From NCBI GenBank assembly GCA_032622095.1, contig CP136066.1, positions 128,741,917-128,805,916 of the forward strand: 64,000 bases of DNA, in the 5' to 3' direction. The stretch comes from Siphonodentalium dalli (taxonomy: Eukaryota > Mollusca > Scaphopoda > Gadilida > Siphonodentaliidae). The notes under the pieces were generated by a model, which ran no database searches, was not told where the DNA came from, and saw only the letters and a list, made by a program, of their open reading frames with translations. The translations under genes and the position numbers were made by a program. This document shows positions 1 to 11,870 of this stretch, piece after piece; positions within the stretch are counted from its first letter, which is position 1, and each line of letters opens with the position of its first letter.

Positions 1-70
1 ATTGGTGAACCTTCGGATTAGTGAACCTTCGGATTAGTGAACCTTCGGAATAGCGAACCTTCGGAATAGA
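1..70. repeat. 17-18 bp minisatellite with CTTCGGA core
   Basis: About four tandem copies of a unit close to GTGAACCTTCGGAATA run from the window edge to about position 70, so the array may begin before the window. The CTTCGGA core is shared with the 16-bp minisatellite arms at 35.5-36.7 and 46.2-46.3 kb, so this may be one arm of a related fold-back element. That relationship is an inference from the shared core only. Confidence 0.75.
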
Positions 71-88
71 GAACCCTACCCAATATAA

Positions 89-477
89 TTACCACTATAG
101 AACAGTTCAGAGTGACTCGACTTATCCCGAATGCCTGCATATGATGAATGACCAATCGGTCTATTCTATAGCGATTAGTCTAATAAAGGTCGATCGTTGG
201 TTCACCATGACCTGTTCATTTGCACTTAAGTGCAAATTATGTAAACAGTGTAAATCATTTGCACATTCAAAGTGCTATTAAACTTAAAGGCATGTGAGGC
301 CTTAGTTGTCGAAAATATTGATATTTGTTCTAATCACCGTAAATAGAAAAACATTAAAACGCATACAGTTTCGTTCATATATACCATGACCATCACGTAA
401 ACAGCATGTTATCATAAAGACCTACAATATTTTACCTAAGCAAGAGCCTGATTGTGTTACAGAAGACAGCACAATAT
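89..477. other. Non-coding stretch with GCACTTAAGTGC palindromes
   Basis: No gene is visible. Around 218-262 the short palindrome GCACTTAAGTGC is followed by AAAT and a second TTTGCAC half, which is the motif that forms arrays at 10.3-10.6 and 11.7-11.9 kb. Another copy (GCGCTTAAGTG) sits near 919-932. Confidence 0.5.
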
Positions 478-720
478 TAATGCAACTCTTGAACTGGCTA
501 ATCACACACACAAATGGCATAAACGCTCTTTATTAGTTCCATATCAGGAATTCACCAACAAAGAACGCTCTTTATGTTTACCATCATAATATAAACAAAC
601 ACCAGAAAAGTTACTTTTTATGCTTTTGTTTACATAACAATGGTCAAACATTTGACAATAACATACTCTTTATGCGATATTTCTTATTTGTATATGGACA
701 AAGTCTGTCTACATTTTGAT
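478..720 (-). repeat. Dispersed repeat, inverted copy of 55180-55400
   Basis: This stretch reads as the reverse complement of about 55180-55400. Shared landmarks in inverted order are GGCTAATCACACACA, AACGCTCTTTAT (twice), CATCATAATATAAA, AAAGTTACTTTTTATGC and TTTACATAAC. It carries two copies of the ATAAAGAGCGTT motif (on the minus strand) that recurs elsewhere in the window. It is probably a non-autonomous transposon. No coding potential is seen. Confidence 0.7.
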
Positions 721-1364
721 GTTCTTTATTTTTGTGGCGGTTTTCGAAGGGTGGAAATATTTTCACAGGATACCCACCGCCAAGGCCAACCGTACCTTTA
801 AATTATCTGTATCTGGAATATGTACCATACATGAAAGGTGTTCATAGACCCAATCATTTAATTATGCTCTATGTAAAAAAAAACATTTATTTGAGCTCAA
901 TTAAGCGCACATAATTTGCGCTTAAGTGTAAATAAGACATGAGACTATCATACATGTATTTAATAATATATACTAGTCCACCTATTTGTAATTCCTTTCT
1001 CAGAGTCTAATTCACTCTTTTTTTATTTCTAGACAATCTGATTTATGCTCAAGCTCAAATAGATGAATTTTACTTTTAAAAGAGCAAATAAATTAATTCC
1101 GCTTAAGGCACTTTAAGATCAAATCAAATCTGTCAGATTATCACTTGGCCTTACATATGGGTGTCTTTTGTTTTGTTATATCTCCTCCCAAAATATGCAT
1201 TACCCCAACCAATATCATAAGAACTGCTGAACATATGCAGTTAACAGGGATGGGTATATATCCTGTGTACCTGTTAGGAAATTGTGGACTACAAGTGGAA
1301 CAATTTTCCTCTACCAACATTGGTATCTCCCACCCACATAATATTTTTCCACTTATTTTACCCT

Positions 1365-1785
1365 CACAATCACATATTTTGCTTTATATAGTGATCAATT
1401 TTCAATTCGTTTAATCTTTTTGACCCATAATACATAGGTATTAAGATAACATATAATACATTTTATGTACATGACTTACATAATAGAAATACAAATGATA
1501 TACATTATAATATATGAAAAGTATTTACAATAAATGATATGGCAAGAAATTAACTATGTCTGAGAAAAATGTGGTTGAGTCTGGGTTTATGAGGGGGTGG
1601 ACTCTGGGGAGATACCCAGGACTGAGAATCTTCTCCGCCGCCCATCTAGTAGCTGCATATGACCAAAACATCATCTATCGCTTATTTTGCTTTATATACT
1701 TCATCCGAGAAAAAGTTTATTAAGTTGGGGATTGGGGGAGATACCAAGTCCTGATTATCACTTATTTTGCTTTATATAGTCCAAA
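1365..1785. repeat. Three copies of a TTATTTTGCTTTATATA motif
   Basis: The phrase TTTTGCTTTATATA occurs near 1378, 1686 and 1765, the last two inside a longer repeated context (GGGGAGATACCAAG / GGGGAGATACCCAG). No gene is visible. Downstream, a segment near 1805-1860 (AATCCAGAGATAATTTGGGGACACCTGTTT) resembles one at 60240-60290. Confidence 0.5.
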
Positions 1786-1934
1786 AATTCTCAAATGTAG
1801 CTCAGGGAAGAATCCAGAGATAATTTGGGGACACCTGTTTCCAGCAGAGGATATGTAGCGGTATCCCAATATAACTTTAAAATACGGCTTCTACACCAAA
1901 CCAACACAGATACAGACGCATATATTATAAATAG

Positions 1935-2230
1935 GACATAAAATATTTCTGATTTAAAAATTCAACATGCAAATGAAGGCTGTATTGCAACTGCAGATTT
2001 TTTAATACAGCTCTTATTGTTGAATTGCCTTGAAAATTCAGGTTGATTCAATACTGTCCACTGGGAATTTGGGGTCATTTGGGCTTCTCAAGTTTGGGCA
2101 CCCATACCTGTAACAGCTATCAAAACAGCCCTGGAAATTTCCCTGATGTAGCTTCTGCGTGAGTGGGGGGGGGGGGGGATTATAATCAGCCTGCTCATAC
2201 TTGTAGAAGTAAGATGTCCAAAACTTCAAC
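1935..2230 (-). pseudogene. 3' fragment of a CR1-like retrotransposon (same family as element D)
   Basis: On the minus strand the tract from about 2160 to 2038 translates to a peptide with the pattern QG-F-G-FD-CYR-G-PN. This matches the C-terminal tail of retrotransposon D (60632-60760, read in its corrected frame). The following 3' untranslated sequence (to about 1935) also resembles D, sharing the CAATTCAACAA and AAATATTTTA landmarks. Only the last ~60 codons remain, and a run of 13 G near 2166 separates them from unrelated sequence. It is a 5'-truncated, dead copy. Confidence 0.6.
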
Positions 2231-2250
2231 TATCAAGGTGAATTTCTTCG

Positions 2251-2500
2251 GGTTAACCCTTTCATGACTGCATCTTCTTGAAATTTTGTGAAAACCCTGT
2301 TCCAATGCATTCTCTTATATTTAAGAGAATTAATGCATTCTCTTATATTTAAGAGAATTCATTGGCTTAACAATATTTACCTTGACCTTGTAAGCCATTG
2401 CATTCTCTTATATATTCGAGGCTCGATATATAATAGAATGCACTGGCACAGGATCATTAATGCTGAACCAGCATGGCTCCAGTCATAAAAGGGTTACGAC
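2251..2500. repeat. Fold-back repeat with AACCCTTTCATGACTG ends
   Basis: The segment begins near GGGTTAACCCTTTCATGACTG and ends with CCAGTCATAAAAGGGTTA in inverted orientation. Inside are inverted AATGCATTCTCTTATAT blocks (2307-2330, 2335-2360, 2398-2420). A related copy lies at about 60365-60540, next to the same retrotransposon family. It is most simply a short non-autonomous inverted-repeat transposon. Confidence 0.55.
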
Positions 2501-3640
2501 CTGTAGCCCGTGCCAAAGGATTTAGTCCTGCAAAGAGTAAAATCCAAGATGGCTGCTGGTGGCCATGTTTTTTGCTGAATGACCCCAAAATGACTCGTTC
2601 CCATCTACATGTCAATGCCAACAGCTATGACAAATTTTATAATGATCCAATTTTATAATGACCAAAGGTACGACCTGTAGCCCGTGCTAGAGGAAATTGT
2701 TGAAGAGTCACACACAAATAAACACACACACACGGACGACGATACCAAGCCATGGCAATAGCTAAAACTTTACAAAGTAAAGTTGAGCTAAAAATGAAAA
2801 CACCACCTTCCCACCTGGGCCACCCATATTTTTCAATGACCGTTTATTACCAGAAACACAGGTATAGTTTTCGCCTGAAGAATAAATGTGAAATGGGCCT
2901 CTCTGGCTCACATATATGTTAGTTAAGACTAACCCAACCATTTGTTTTATTAGCTGAACTTTACTTTGTAAAGTTTGAGCTATTGCCATGGCTTTGTCGT
3001 CTGTGTGTGCGTATGTGTGTGTGTGATTCGTCAACAATACAGGCTACAGGTGCTACTTGTGGTCGGATCATTATGAAATTTGACATAGCTGTTGATATCA
3101 ACATTTAGACTAGAACCGTTCATTTTGGGGTCATTCTGAAGAAAAAAAACATGGCCGCCAGCGACCATCTTGGATTTCAATATTCAATCCATTAGCACGG
3201 GCTACAGGTCGTACTGTTCTTCTGATTATCATGAAATTTGTCACGGATGTTAACAATGACATGTAGATGCGAACGAGTAACTTTGGGGTCATTCGGCCAA
3301 AAAAATGGCCACTGGCAGCCATCTTAGATTTTACTGTTTGCATGACTAAATTCTCTGGCACAGCCTACAGGTCGTACCTTTGGTTGGATCATCATGAAAT
3401 TTGTCACGGATGATATTGACATGGAGATGGGGAATGAGTAATTTTGGGGTCATTCGGCTACATTAGTGGGGTCGTTCGGCCAAAAATCATGGCCGCTGGC
3501 AGCCATCTTGGATTTTACTCTTTGCATGACTAAATCCTTTGGCCAGGGTTACAGGTCGCATCTGTTGTCAGATCATTGTGAAATTTGTCATGGATGAGAT
3601 CGAGTCATTTTTTGGTTATTCGGCCAAAATCATGGCTGAT
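2490..3640. repeat. Fold-back element with satellite-like arms
   Basis: The left part (2490-2690) carries one unit of the approximately 160-bp satellite (ACGACCTGTAGCCCGTGC ... AAGATGGCTGC ... GGCCATG) in one orientation. The right part (3045-3640) carries three to four units in the other orientation. Between them, 2710-2795 and 2945-3035 are inverted copies of each other (CCATGGCAATAGCT / AGCTATTGCCATGG, plus CA/TG-rich flanks). The same satellite forms the arrays at 50.1-52.05 and 52.7-54.7 kb, where the same AGCTATTGCCATGG block leads into the array. No coding sequence is evident. Confidence 0.7.
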
Positions 3641-4163
3641 GGTCAAAAACTCAAAATGGACAAAATGAATTTTTATTCCAAACCAATTGCAGCACATCTC
3701 ACACCATATCATATGTCATCTTATATGATGCACATTCTTTATTCAATATTCCAATGATGTTATAGATATTCTTTTCTGACAGAAAAGTATTTAAAAATGT
3801 ATGCCGTTTCATGTTAAACCAAAAATTAAATCAACTTTTCTTATATTTCAGATCAGTTGTTCATGCACTTGTAGCCCAGTCCATGCACAGAATATAAATA
3901 GAAGGAATGAAAGAATGATTGAGACCGATGGGTGTCAGCATGGTTTGAGGATTGCACCACTAGAATATTGACAGGTACATACATGTACATTAGAATTCTG
4001 AGAGCGGACATTTGAAACATTTTTTTGTTATAACTGATGTAGTTTATATCTACAGCTCAGCTTGTCAAAGGTTCTTTACTAAATACTCAGTGACAAGTAG
4101 TTCCCTTAGGATATTTTCTATCTGTTGGTGTATCCTGAATTCCCTCCAAATGAATAATAGACA
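3641..4163. other. No recognisable feature
   Basis: AT-rich sequence with no open reading frame of note, no tandem structure and no match that I can see to other parts of the window. Confidence 0.5.
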
Positions 4164-4165
4164 TA

Positions 4166-4335
4166 CAGTAATGCCCTCAGTAATCGACCTCTTAACCAAA
4201 GCAGAATTATGGGTAACTTTTCAGGATTTAGTCGGAAATATGGCTCTCGGGAGAGCTTTCCGATGAATGGCAACAAGTCATATTTCCGACTAAATCCTGA
4301 AAAGTTACCCATAATTCTGCTTTGGTTAAGAAGTT
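4166..4335. mobile_element. Hairpin MITE of the CAGTAATGCCC family
   Basis: It starts TA|CAGTAATGCCC at 4164. Positions 4191-4242 and 4279-4330 are a perfect 52-bp inverted repeat (CTTAACCAAAGCAG ... GGAAATATG and its complement), leaving a 36-bp loop. The TA before the terminus and the CAGTAATGCCC end suggest a Tc1/mariner-type non-autonomous element. The right terminus is lost after about 4335. Relatives are at 6225-6340, 37836-37890, 45040-45100 and 46424-46900. Confidence 0.8.
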
Positions 4336-4345
4336 AAAAGGCACC

Positions 4346-6224
4346 ACTCAACAGACATTTCCGTCACTAGAAATATATATTGTGGGACAAAAATATTACG
4401 ATGTTTAGAACACAATTTATTTGGCAGTGGCACATGTATTTTATGTGATTCAATATCTAGGGATGAATATATGAGACAGCATATATGTTTCTAAACTTTC
4501 TTTCATGTTTTGATGATAACTGCACTTATATAATCATGTTATCAAAACAAGTTTCATAAAATGTCTGTTGTTGTAACAAATTTTGTCTGAGGGAGAGTGA
4601 CCTCATATTCAATTCTTCACTAATATATAACATTGCTGGTGGATTGATATTACAAGAATTGTTATTTTATAATTTTAATGAGAATAACAATTAAACTAAA
4701 CTGAAAGTTATTGTCTTTTGCACTGTTTGTTGGCCTCGACTGAAACTATTCACTTTTTCTGGTTACTAACATTCAAGATCTGCTATCCAAAACTTGACGC
4801 CAATTCCAGTGAGTCACACACTCCATGAGTTAGGCAGCACCAGTCTCCTTTATATAGTGATGTTGGTTTCTATAACATAAAATATTGTTATCGTTCTATT
4901 ATAGGTTCTAATGGAGAGAGAGATGTAGATATGGCTGGAAGGACAAGACTCCAAGTAATTGCACAACTGCAGTTCATTAAACACACTTGAATTTAGCGAA
5001 TTGCCACATGTACAATCATTACATTCTATAATACAATGTTACCAGCAGTTTTGTGAAGTAACACAATAATGACAATGATATTGAAAAAGATATATTGCTA
5101 TGTTCGATGCACTTTCTCAGCAATGCCATGAAGAAAATCTCATTCCTGATTAACATGCAGATCAAGCAATGGTTGTTAGTTCAAATGATGTCATACTGTG
5201 CTTTTCAATTTAAACTGTGTCCATCTTGGTTATCGGAATGATTCTGGAAGAGAAAGCTCTATGGCTGAGATGATATAATTGTCTACAACAAATTAAATAT
5301 GCTATATATTTTTGGAATAAATATACATGTACCATATACATGTACGATATTTAAATACTAGTACACATCTGTTCATTTAGGAATTCTGATTCCTTATTCA
5401 TGCCCAATACTGACTGAACTACTAGGATCCCCTGTATATCAATTGTATACATGTACCTTACTCATATTTGAATTTGTGCAGTACTATGTTTCGCTCTATT
5501 TTAAATTCTGAGCGACTTCTAAACTTACAAATATTTTTGTATAAGATGACAATTTCAGTTCTTCATTATCGCTGAAAATACTTGTGCATATTAAAGATCA
5601 TCTTGACAAAAATTCCTTCAGTCTGGAATATATATGTTTATATTTTAGAAGAAATTCAACTTAAAATATCTAACCATGATTTAGCTATACACATGTGAAT
5701 AATAAATGCACACTAGCGAAAAATAGTACAATGTACTGCACAAATTTAAATATGACTGAAGAATATATTCTATAATCAGGATACTTTGACCCTGAGAATG
5801 TGACAAAAGTAAAAACAGTCTATATACCACATCATATATTTTTACTTTAGCAGATAATTGTAGTCTCTGGGATTAATATAAAAAAGTCAAATTTTTTCAC
5901 CAAAAAAAGTCATTATCACTAATATTGGTATTAGTTAGTAGTTTAATCTCTATAATATATCAACAAAAGTAGATTATATAGAAATATTTTTTTATCCCAA
6001 AAGTCATTGATTTATGGCTACATATACAGCTACATGTACATTGTACCAGTCAGTGCTGATTGTTGGTGTTACTAAAGATCTGCATGCAAAATACAATAAT
6101 CATTTATGCTTATCATTATGGTACTCACATTATTACATTCTAATGATTTGTCCTGATGAGTTAACCACATCTCTCGTTCTCCATCATTAATATAGTCTGA
6201 AAATAGAAATGTATAAAGGTAGTG
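4346..6224. other. AT-rich non-coding stretch
   Basis: No gene can be supported. The tract is rich in short ACATGTAC-like strings (around 5320-5345 and 5445-5460) of a kind common in marine invertebrate DNA. Nothing else is recognisable. Confidence 0.45.
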
Positions 6225-6340
6225 AATCTCGGGGAGAGCTTTCTGATGAATGGCAACAAGCCACATTTCTGACTAAATCCTGAAATGTTACCCATACTTC
6301 TGCTTTGGTTAAGAGGTCGATTACTTAGGGCATTACTGTA
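6225..6340. mobile_element. Right half of a CAGTAATGCCC-family MITE
   Basis: This stretch matches the right half of the MITE at 4166-4335 (GAGAGCTTTC-GATGAATGGCAACAAG, then CTAAATCCTGAAA-GTTACCCATA). Unlike that copy, it keeps the terminus GGGCATTACTG followed by TA. The left half is absent, so it is a truncated copy. Confidence 0.7.
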
Positions 6341-7367
6341 TAACTTGGCTAATTTAACCCAACATCTGCCTCACAAGTTCACAACTTATTATACTGATAC
6401 TGTGACTTGTTAAATCCATCAAATTATCACTCTCTGTGAGTCCAATAGCTATTCACCTAATTAAACATTATATTTACCAGTCATGGTCCTTGCTGGTTTA
6501 AAGCATGGACACAAAACATATGTTTCAAGCATTTGTGACCAGGAAGTAATATTTAAAACAACTATCAGTTGTGTTAATCTAACATATTCATGATTTAGGT
6601 CCAGTGCACCATTCTATGACCATACATGATGGGACAGGTCACAGGACCTCATTTTTGAAGATTTTTCAAACTCTACCCACAAGACGAGAACATTAGGGAG
6701 CCATAGCAACCATTTATTCACACAAATTATGGTTCAATCAATGCCTAGGACATCCCCCATGCCAGAAATACAGATACAAAAATATCTGCCACAAGGGCTT
6801 CCAGTGCATCCATGCACAGTTGCATATAAATCAGAATAATAGAGTTCACATGAATTTTGAAAGGGAAAAAACACATAGAAATCCATATACATTGATATAT
6901 GGACTATATTTTGAAAGGGAAATTCATTATATGTTGAAAAATGTAAAACTTTTGTTTATACTCGCACAATGATCAGATAAATTATGTGCACTTTAGAGGT
7001 AACCTTGCACTATTATCAAGGCTAATTAACATAACCCTAGATATTTTCATGTATTTAAGATTCATCAGCCATGTTTGGGTTTCAGCCATTTCAAAATTTC
7101 AGATCTACTAGACTTATGCTTATTTTCAAACTGATTTAAGATCTTTTTAGTTCATAAATTTATTTCGGCATGTGTTGCAACAATAATAATTGGTACATGT
7201 AGCAACCTGAACATTTGTCACATGACTGATATTTAGAGAAATGTCTGTTTTCAACCTTATTTGAGCTGATTTTTGTCAAAATTTGTCTATATTTGACCCA
7301 CAGTGTGCAGCGGTGTGTGTATTCCTAGAGTATGTGGGACCCGAATTCACATTTACCAGTATTAGCT
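6341..7367. other. No recognisable feature
   Basis: AT-rich, non-coding. I see no tandem repeat, inverted repeat or reading frame worth reporting. Confidence 0.45.
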
Positions 7368-7640
7368 GATAAAATGGTATGACATAAATGGTATCAGTGT
7401 GGGCAATGCCGTCACTTATTATACCCTTGGCTGTCTTAAGCGAAATAATGGTTCGCTTAATAAGAGTAATCCATTCTCATGAATTAGACTGAAGCACAAT
7501 TCACTCACACATAGTTCAGACATGCTCTTTCAGAATTCCGCTCAAGTTGAAACCTTTGACATAGTAGTATCTCAGTCTTTGAGTCAACTAATAGGGGAAG
7601 GCTCCACACACTGATACCATTTATGTCATACCATTTTATC
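7368..7640. mobile_element. 273-bp MITE with perfect 34-bp terminal inverted repeats
   Basis: Positions 7368-7401 (starting GATAAAATGGTATGACATAA) are the exact reverse complement of 7607-7640. The interior has no reading frame. I could not identify a convincing target-site duplication in the immediate flanks (ATTAGCT before, CAATGTG after), so the superfamily is undetermined. The perfect ends imply recent activity. Confidence 0.8.
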
Positions 7641-9060
7641 CAATGTGAGAGAGGTAAAACAAACAATGGTGGTTAAGGGTAACTGAATTATGATTTACCA
7701 TAATACAATGATACTTCAGAGCAATATATTTATGCTTAAAGCTTAATTGAATTGTTTTATCATAATTAGCTTATATCAGTAAATGTGCATTAACTTTGCA
7801 TATACTCTGGAATTTTTTTTCAACTGGTACCTATATCTTTCCAATTGTTGGAAAATTAAAAACTGAAACCCCTTTATTGGAGGATGTGTTAACATTTATT
7901 AACTGACTATGCTTAGCATATATGATTTATGCAGCACAATAAATTAGCTTATCCTGAAGCATGATTGGGTTCTTCGGCTATCTTACCTCAGGTATAATGG
8001 TATAAGCTGATGCAAAGATTGTAGGCGGAGCAGGGGGATGGGGGTAGTCAAAAATTTGCAGGAAGGAATGAATTTTTTTTTGCATCTGGCATTTTCGGGG
8101 ACCCATCACCACCAAACCTGCAAAACCAATGTTTTTTACTCCCAATTTGTTTACATCCACCTCCCAAATTTCACTAAATTTGGTTCAAAACTGAATAAAG
8201 CTGTACTGATATTACTCATATGACTGGGAATGATCTATTTCATTTAGTTCAAATAACAGTTTAACCTGTTTCAGAAGCTGTTTTGATGGAAATAAACATA
8301 GTCACATCACTCTATCAGACTTGGGTACTTTAGGTCTTGCCAGAGATCATCTTAGTTGATAGACAAGCAAAAACAATTAAATTTTTTTTTTTTTTAAATT
8401 TAGGTCCCAATTCATATCATAACAAGATGCAAAACATTTATATATTTATATATATTGACATAAGAAATTTAAGTTTACAAAAAGTTTTAAGTTTAACAGT
8501 TGGAATCATACTGTAAAGTATGTTTGGCTTTATCTAGCTTTCATCTGTGAAAACTTCAAATAATTTGAGTTCAGGTACCGGTATGTTATCATTCAGCGTT
8601 CAGACTTCAGTATTTCAATCAAATACAGCACAGGAACATTAACAATTTGATCAAATCAACCTGGTTATCAAGTGGGATCTCATAATACCAAATGAAAAAT
8701 TAACATAGAGATTAGTACCACATATAGTCATTACTACCTTAATACATGTACATTGTTTCTGTACTACATGTACATGTAGTATTTCTGTACTACATGTCCT
8801 ACATGTACATGTAGTATATTATGTACGGTATGTGTCTCACTTGAATTTTATAAAATAGCCTATTTATGAATTAGAGTGATAATAGCAAGTCTCATTTCAA
8901 GCAGGATAAGCATAATCCATTGAACCAAAAGATATCTGACAATAACTTATAAGCATTTCCAATCCATACATATATAAAAAAGTTCCAAAGTTATACTTGA
9001 GAAACTTGATCAAATTGGCCTCTCAGTAAAATTCAAAATACTAACTCAAAGAGCCTTAGA
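7641..9060. other. AT-rich non-coding stretch with ACATGTAC cluster
   Basis: No gene is seen. Between about 8744 and 8820 the self-complementary strings TACATGTACATGTA and TACTACATGTAC recur, interleaved with the phrase TTTCTGTAC, making a small palindrome-rich cluster. Confidence 0.5.
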
Positions 9061-9089
9061 TTAGCTCTAAATGCAATGGAATTTCAAAA

Positions 9090-9270
9090 CATTTCCAGGG
9101 GGAAAACCCCCACCATCATCAGGGGGTCACCCTTCTCAAGCATTCCTTCGCTCAGGCCTTCAGGTTATGCCTTCGGCATATCATTGCCCAAAAACAGGTG
9201 TCCCCCAAAAATACCTAGATCCTTCACTGAATGTGGAGGAGAAGGTGGTGTTGTGAAGCCATCCTTATGA
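9090..9270. repeat. Dispersed repeat with TATGCCTTCGGCATAT core
   Basis: This contains CAGGCCTTCAGGTTATGCCTTCGGCATATCAT, whose core also occurs at about 36003-36035 inside the fold-back element, and TGTCCCCCAAAAA-ACCTAGATCC, whose reverse complement occurs at 60245-60275. It is a non-coding interspersed repeat. The short open frames across it are low-complexity shadows. Confidence 0.5.
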
Positions 9271-10096
9271 GATCGGTACAAGACAGTCACTCCAATATGT
9301 GAACAGTGCAGTGGTGCTGGACTGACTCCAGTTGTCGCCAGACCATATGGGAAATATCAGGATTATCAAAGACTATATTAGTATAGACTAGTATATCTGT
9401 AAATAAGCATCTGTAAGATTGAATATTATTCAGCTATTTATAAAGATACTGGAAAAAAAAAAGTTAACAAAAAAAAAAGTTAAGCCTACCTACCTACCCT
9501 AATTTTTTTTAGCTCGTTAGCGGAAACAAAGGTATTTTTTTTTTTAGGCCTTAGTGACATCAAGACAAGTTTATTTATTTAAGTTTTACGTTTCTGGAAG
9601 GTTCTTTTGTAATAGTGTGGTGAAGGATTTTTTTCACCCCACCGTCCCATATGCAAAAAGACATAGATTAATGTCATCTCCACTGCACTAAGGGCCATAT
9701 GAGGTCCCAGTACCATACATATGGTGTTTTTGTTGTTATAAATACTCAAAATGTGTTTTAAACTGTTACAAATGTCAAATAAGTGCTCAAAGTAAAACAT
9801 TTGCATGGGTCACCCACCCCGAAATACCTTCCTGTAAATTTCGTATTACACCCCTCCCCCCCCCCCCCGGTATATAATATCTGCCATTGAAAGATTCTAC
9901 TGGTATGCAGACAATATATGTGGTTGCATCAATTTCAGCTTGAGGGGAGCTCTATGGGAGTGTAATTATTTATGTATAAGCATAACTAATTTACATTTAT
10001 GTATAATTGATCTACACTTAAGCATATTTTATTTACCCTCATTTCTCAAGCATTTTCACATTGATCATTTATTTACGCTTAAGCCCTAATTGCCTA

Positions 10097-10330
10097 TTTA
10101 CGGCCATGGAAATGGTATATATCTGTGCAGGAGATGTCCCTTTAATAAAATATACTACAGCTCTGGGAGTGAGGCACTTATTAGGACACCAGGGACAGAA
10201 AATTTCTTCAACTATTGAGTCTGTATGGGGCTACTACTTTGGGCCCATGATAATATACTATGAGATTGACTCAAATCAGTCACAATCAGAGGGAAGTAAG
10301 GGAGAGCAAGTTTGGTATTTAATTGTTAGA
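10097..10330. repeat. Direct repeat unit, copy 1
   Basis: The segment from GGCCATGGAAATGGTATATATC to GGAAGTAAGGGAG reappears at about 11452-11690 with scattered substitutions and small indels. Both copies are followed immediately by an array of GCGCTTAAGCGC palindromes, so repeat body and array move as one unit. The 98-codon open frame across this copy is not kept in the second copy, so I do not call it a gene. Confidence 0.7.
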
Positions 10331-10640
10331 CGCATATTTGTACTTGAGTGCAAATGATTTATGCTTAAGTGCAAATATTTGCAAATAAATAATAAATATG
10401 AAAGCCCCCCCCCCCCCCCCCCCCCCGCCCATCATTTCAGCCCCAGGGGAGTTTTGAGATCTGGAATTTGATTTATGCTTAAGTGTATGGGAGGCCAAAT
10501 TCACATTTAATAATTAATTTCTGCTTAAGCACAATCAATTGCACTTAACACTTGAGCGTAATCAATTGTGCTTAAGTGCAATTAATTGCGCTTAAGCGCA
10601 AATAATTACGCTTCAGTGCAATCATTGCGCTTATGCGCAA
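10319..10640. repeat. Array of GCGCTTAAGCGC-type palindromes, array 1
   Basis: A succession of near-palindromic 12-mers of the form GC(G/A)CTTAAG(C/T)GC alternates with A/T-rich linkers such as AAATGATTT and AATCAATT. The densest part is 10525-10640. A run of about 22 C interrupts it near 10405-10426. The unit is a dyad every 20-25 bp. Array 2 is at 11693-11870, and single units occur near 218, 919 and 10070. Confidence 0.75.
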
Positions 10641-10904
10641 TTCATGGTTATAGGTAACTAAACACCCCTGGTGAATAAATAGGTTTCTCCATAACTTAGC
10701 ATTAACTCCTATTGACATATCACCTCTTGGTTTCATTGGTTTGGATGGGTAGGGAGCTAGCCCAACTTCTTTATCAAAATGGCTGACTCGCAATAGTATC
10801 ACCTTCTGTTTTAGTTGGAGCGACTCGTGATAGCATTATAATATCTTCAGTATATATTAGTTATTCTGTATTAGTCGGGGCGACTTTGATTTTCCTCAAT
10901 TTTC

Positions 10905-11330
10905 GAGTATACAGGCACACCATATGAGGGAAGCAAGCCCTCGTGGAACTATATGACCATGGCAATACTATAGATTTGTGCAATAAAAAGAACTAGAGCT
11001 CGAGGACTGAGACACCAAAGCTCCAGGAATGAGACACCAATCTTTTTTGACAGGGATGCTGATAATATGAAAATAGGGTTATTTCCTCTGATTTAAGTCA
11101 ATAAGTAAACCATATGAGGTAAGCAAGCCCTCATGCAGTGACACCACATGCATGCTATAGTATATGACCATAGTAAGGGCCCAAATCTGTGCAATAATAC
11201 ATTAAAAAACATCATACAAAAAATTACTAGAGTTCTGGGAAGGAGACATAAATTCTTTGGATAGATGGATGCTAATATGTAATTAGGGATTATCCTTGTT
11301 GAACACACACTCACAGTTGACTGTTGAGTA
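10905..11330. repeat. Degenerate direct repeats (ACCATATGAGG-AAGCAAGCCCTC)
   Basis: The phrase ACCATATGAGG(G/T)AAGCAAGCCCTC occurs at about 10918 and 11109. Each is followed by a similar stretch ending in GAGACA, as part of a pair of roughly 190-bp degenerate direct repeats. It looks like internal sequence of the same repeat family as 10097-10330 and 11452-11690. Confidence 0.55.
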
Positions 11331-11451
11331 CTCAGGCTAATTAAAACAGGTTAAAATTAGCCCAATGCTCCTCTTGTGTTGCTAGTTGATACACCAGGTC
11401 ATGCCAATAATTTATGGGCAAGTTAGATAGTAGTAACCCTTAATTCCCTTT

Positions 11452-11690
11452 TTATGGCCATGGAAATGGTATATATCTGTGCAGGAGATATCCCTTTAAT
11501 AAAATATACTAGAGCTCTGGGAGTGAGACACCAATTCCTGGGACACCACTGACCAGGGACAGAGATGCTGACATGGATATATGTTTTTTCTTCAACTTCG
11601 AGTCTGTATGGGGCTATTACTATGGGCCCATCATAATTTACTATGAGATGGACTCAATCATTCACAATCAGAGGGAAGTAAGGGAGTGCT
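11452..11690. repeat. Direct repeat unit, copy 2
   Basis: Second copy of the repeat at 10097-10330, in the same orientation and about 1.36 kb away. It contains an extra ACTGACCAGGGACAGAGATGC stretch relative to copy 1. It is followed directly by palindrome array 2. Confidence 0.7.
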
Positions 11691-11692
11691 AG

Positions 11693-11870
11693 GTATTTGC
11701 GCTTAACCGCAAATGATTTGCGCTTTAAGAGCAAATAAATTGATAGACACATATTTGCGCTTTAGTGCAAATGATTTGTGCTTAAGGGCAAATTGTTTTG
11801 TGCTTAAGGGCAAATTGTTTTATGCTTAAGCGCAAATGATTTGCGCTTAAGCGCAAATAAATAATAAATG
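11693..11870. repeat. Array of GCGCTTAAGCGC-type palindromes, array 2
   Basis: At least six units of the form TTTGCGCTTAAGCGCAAA and close variants stand in tandem, ending with two nearly perfect copies at 11820-11862. Array 1 shows the same design. See the finding on these dyad arrays. Confidence 0.75.

Noticed and set aside
10061-10357. 98-codon frame in the direct repeat
   Set aside because: The second copy of the repeat (11452-11690) does not keep the frame.
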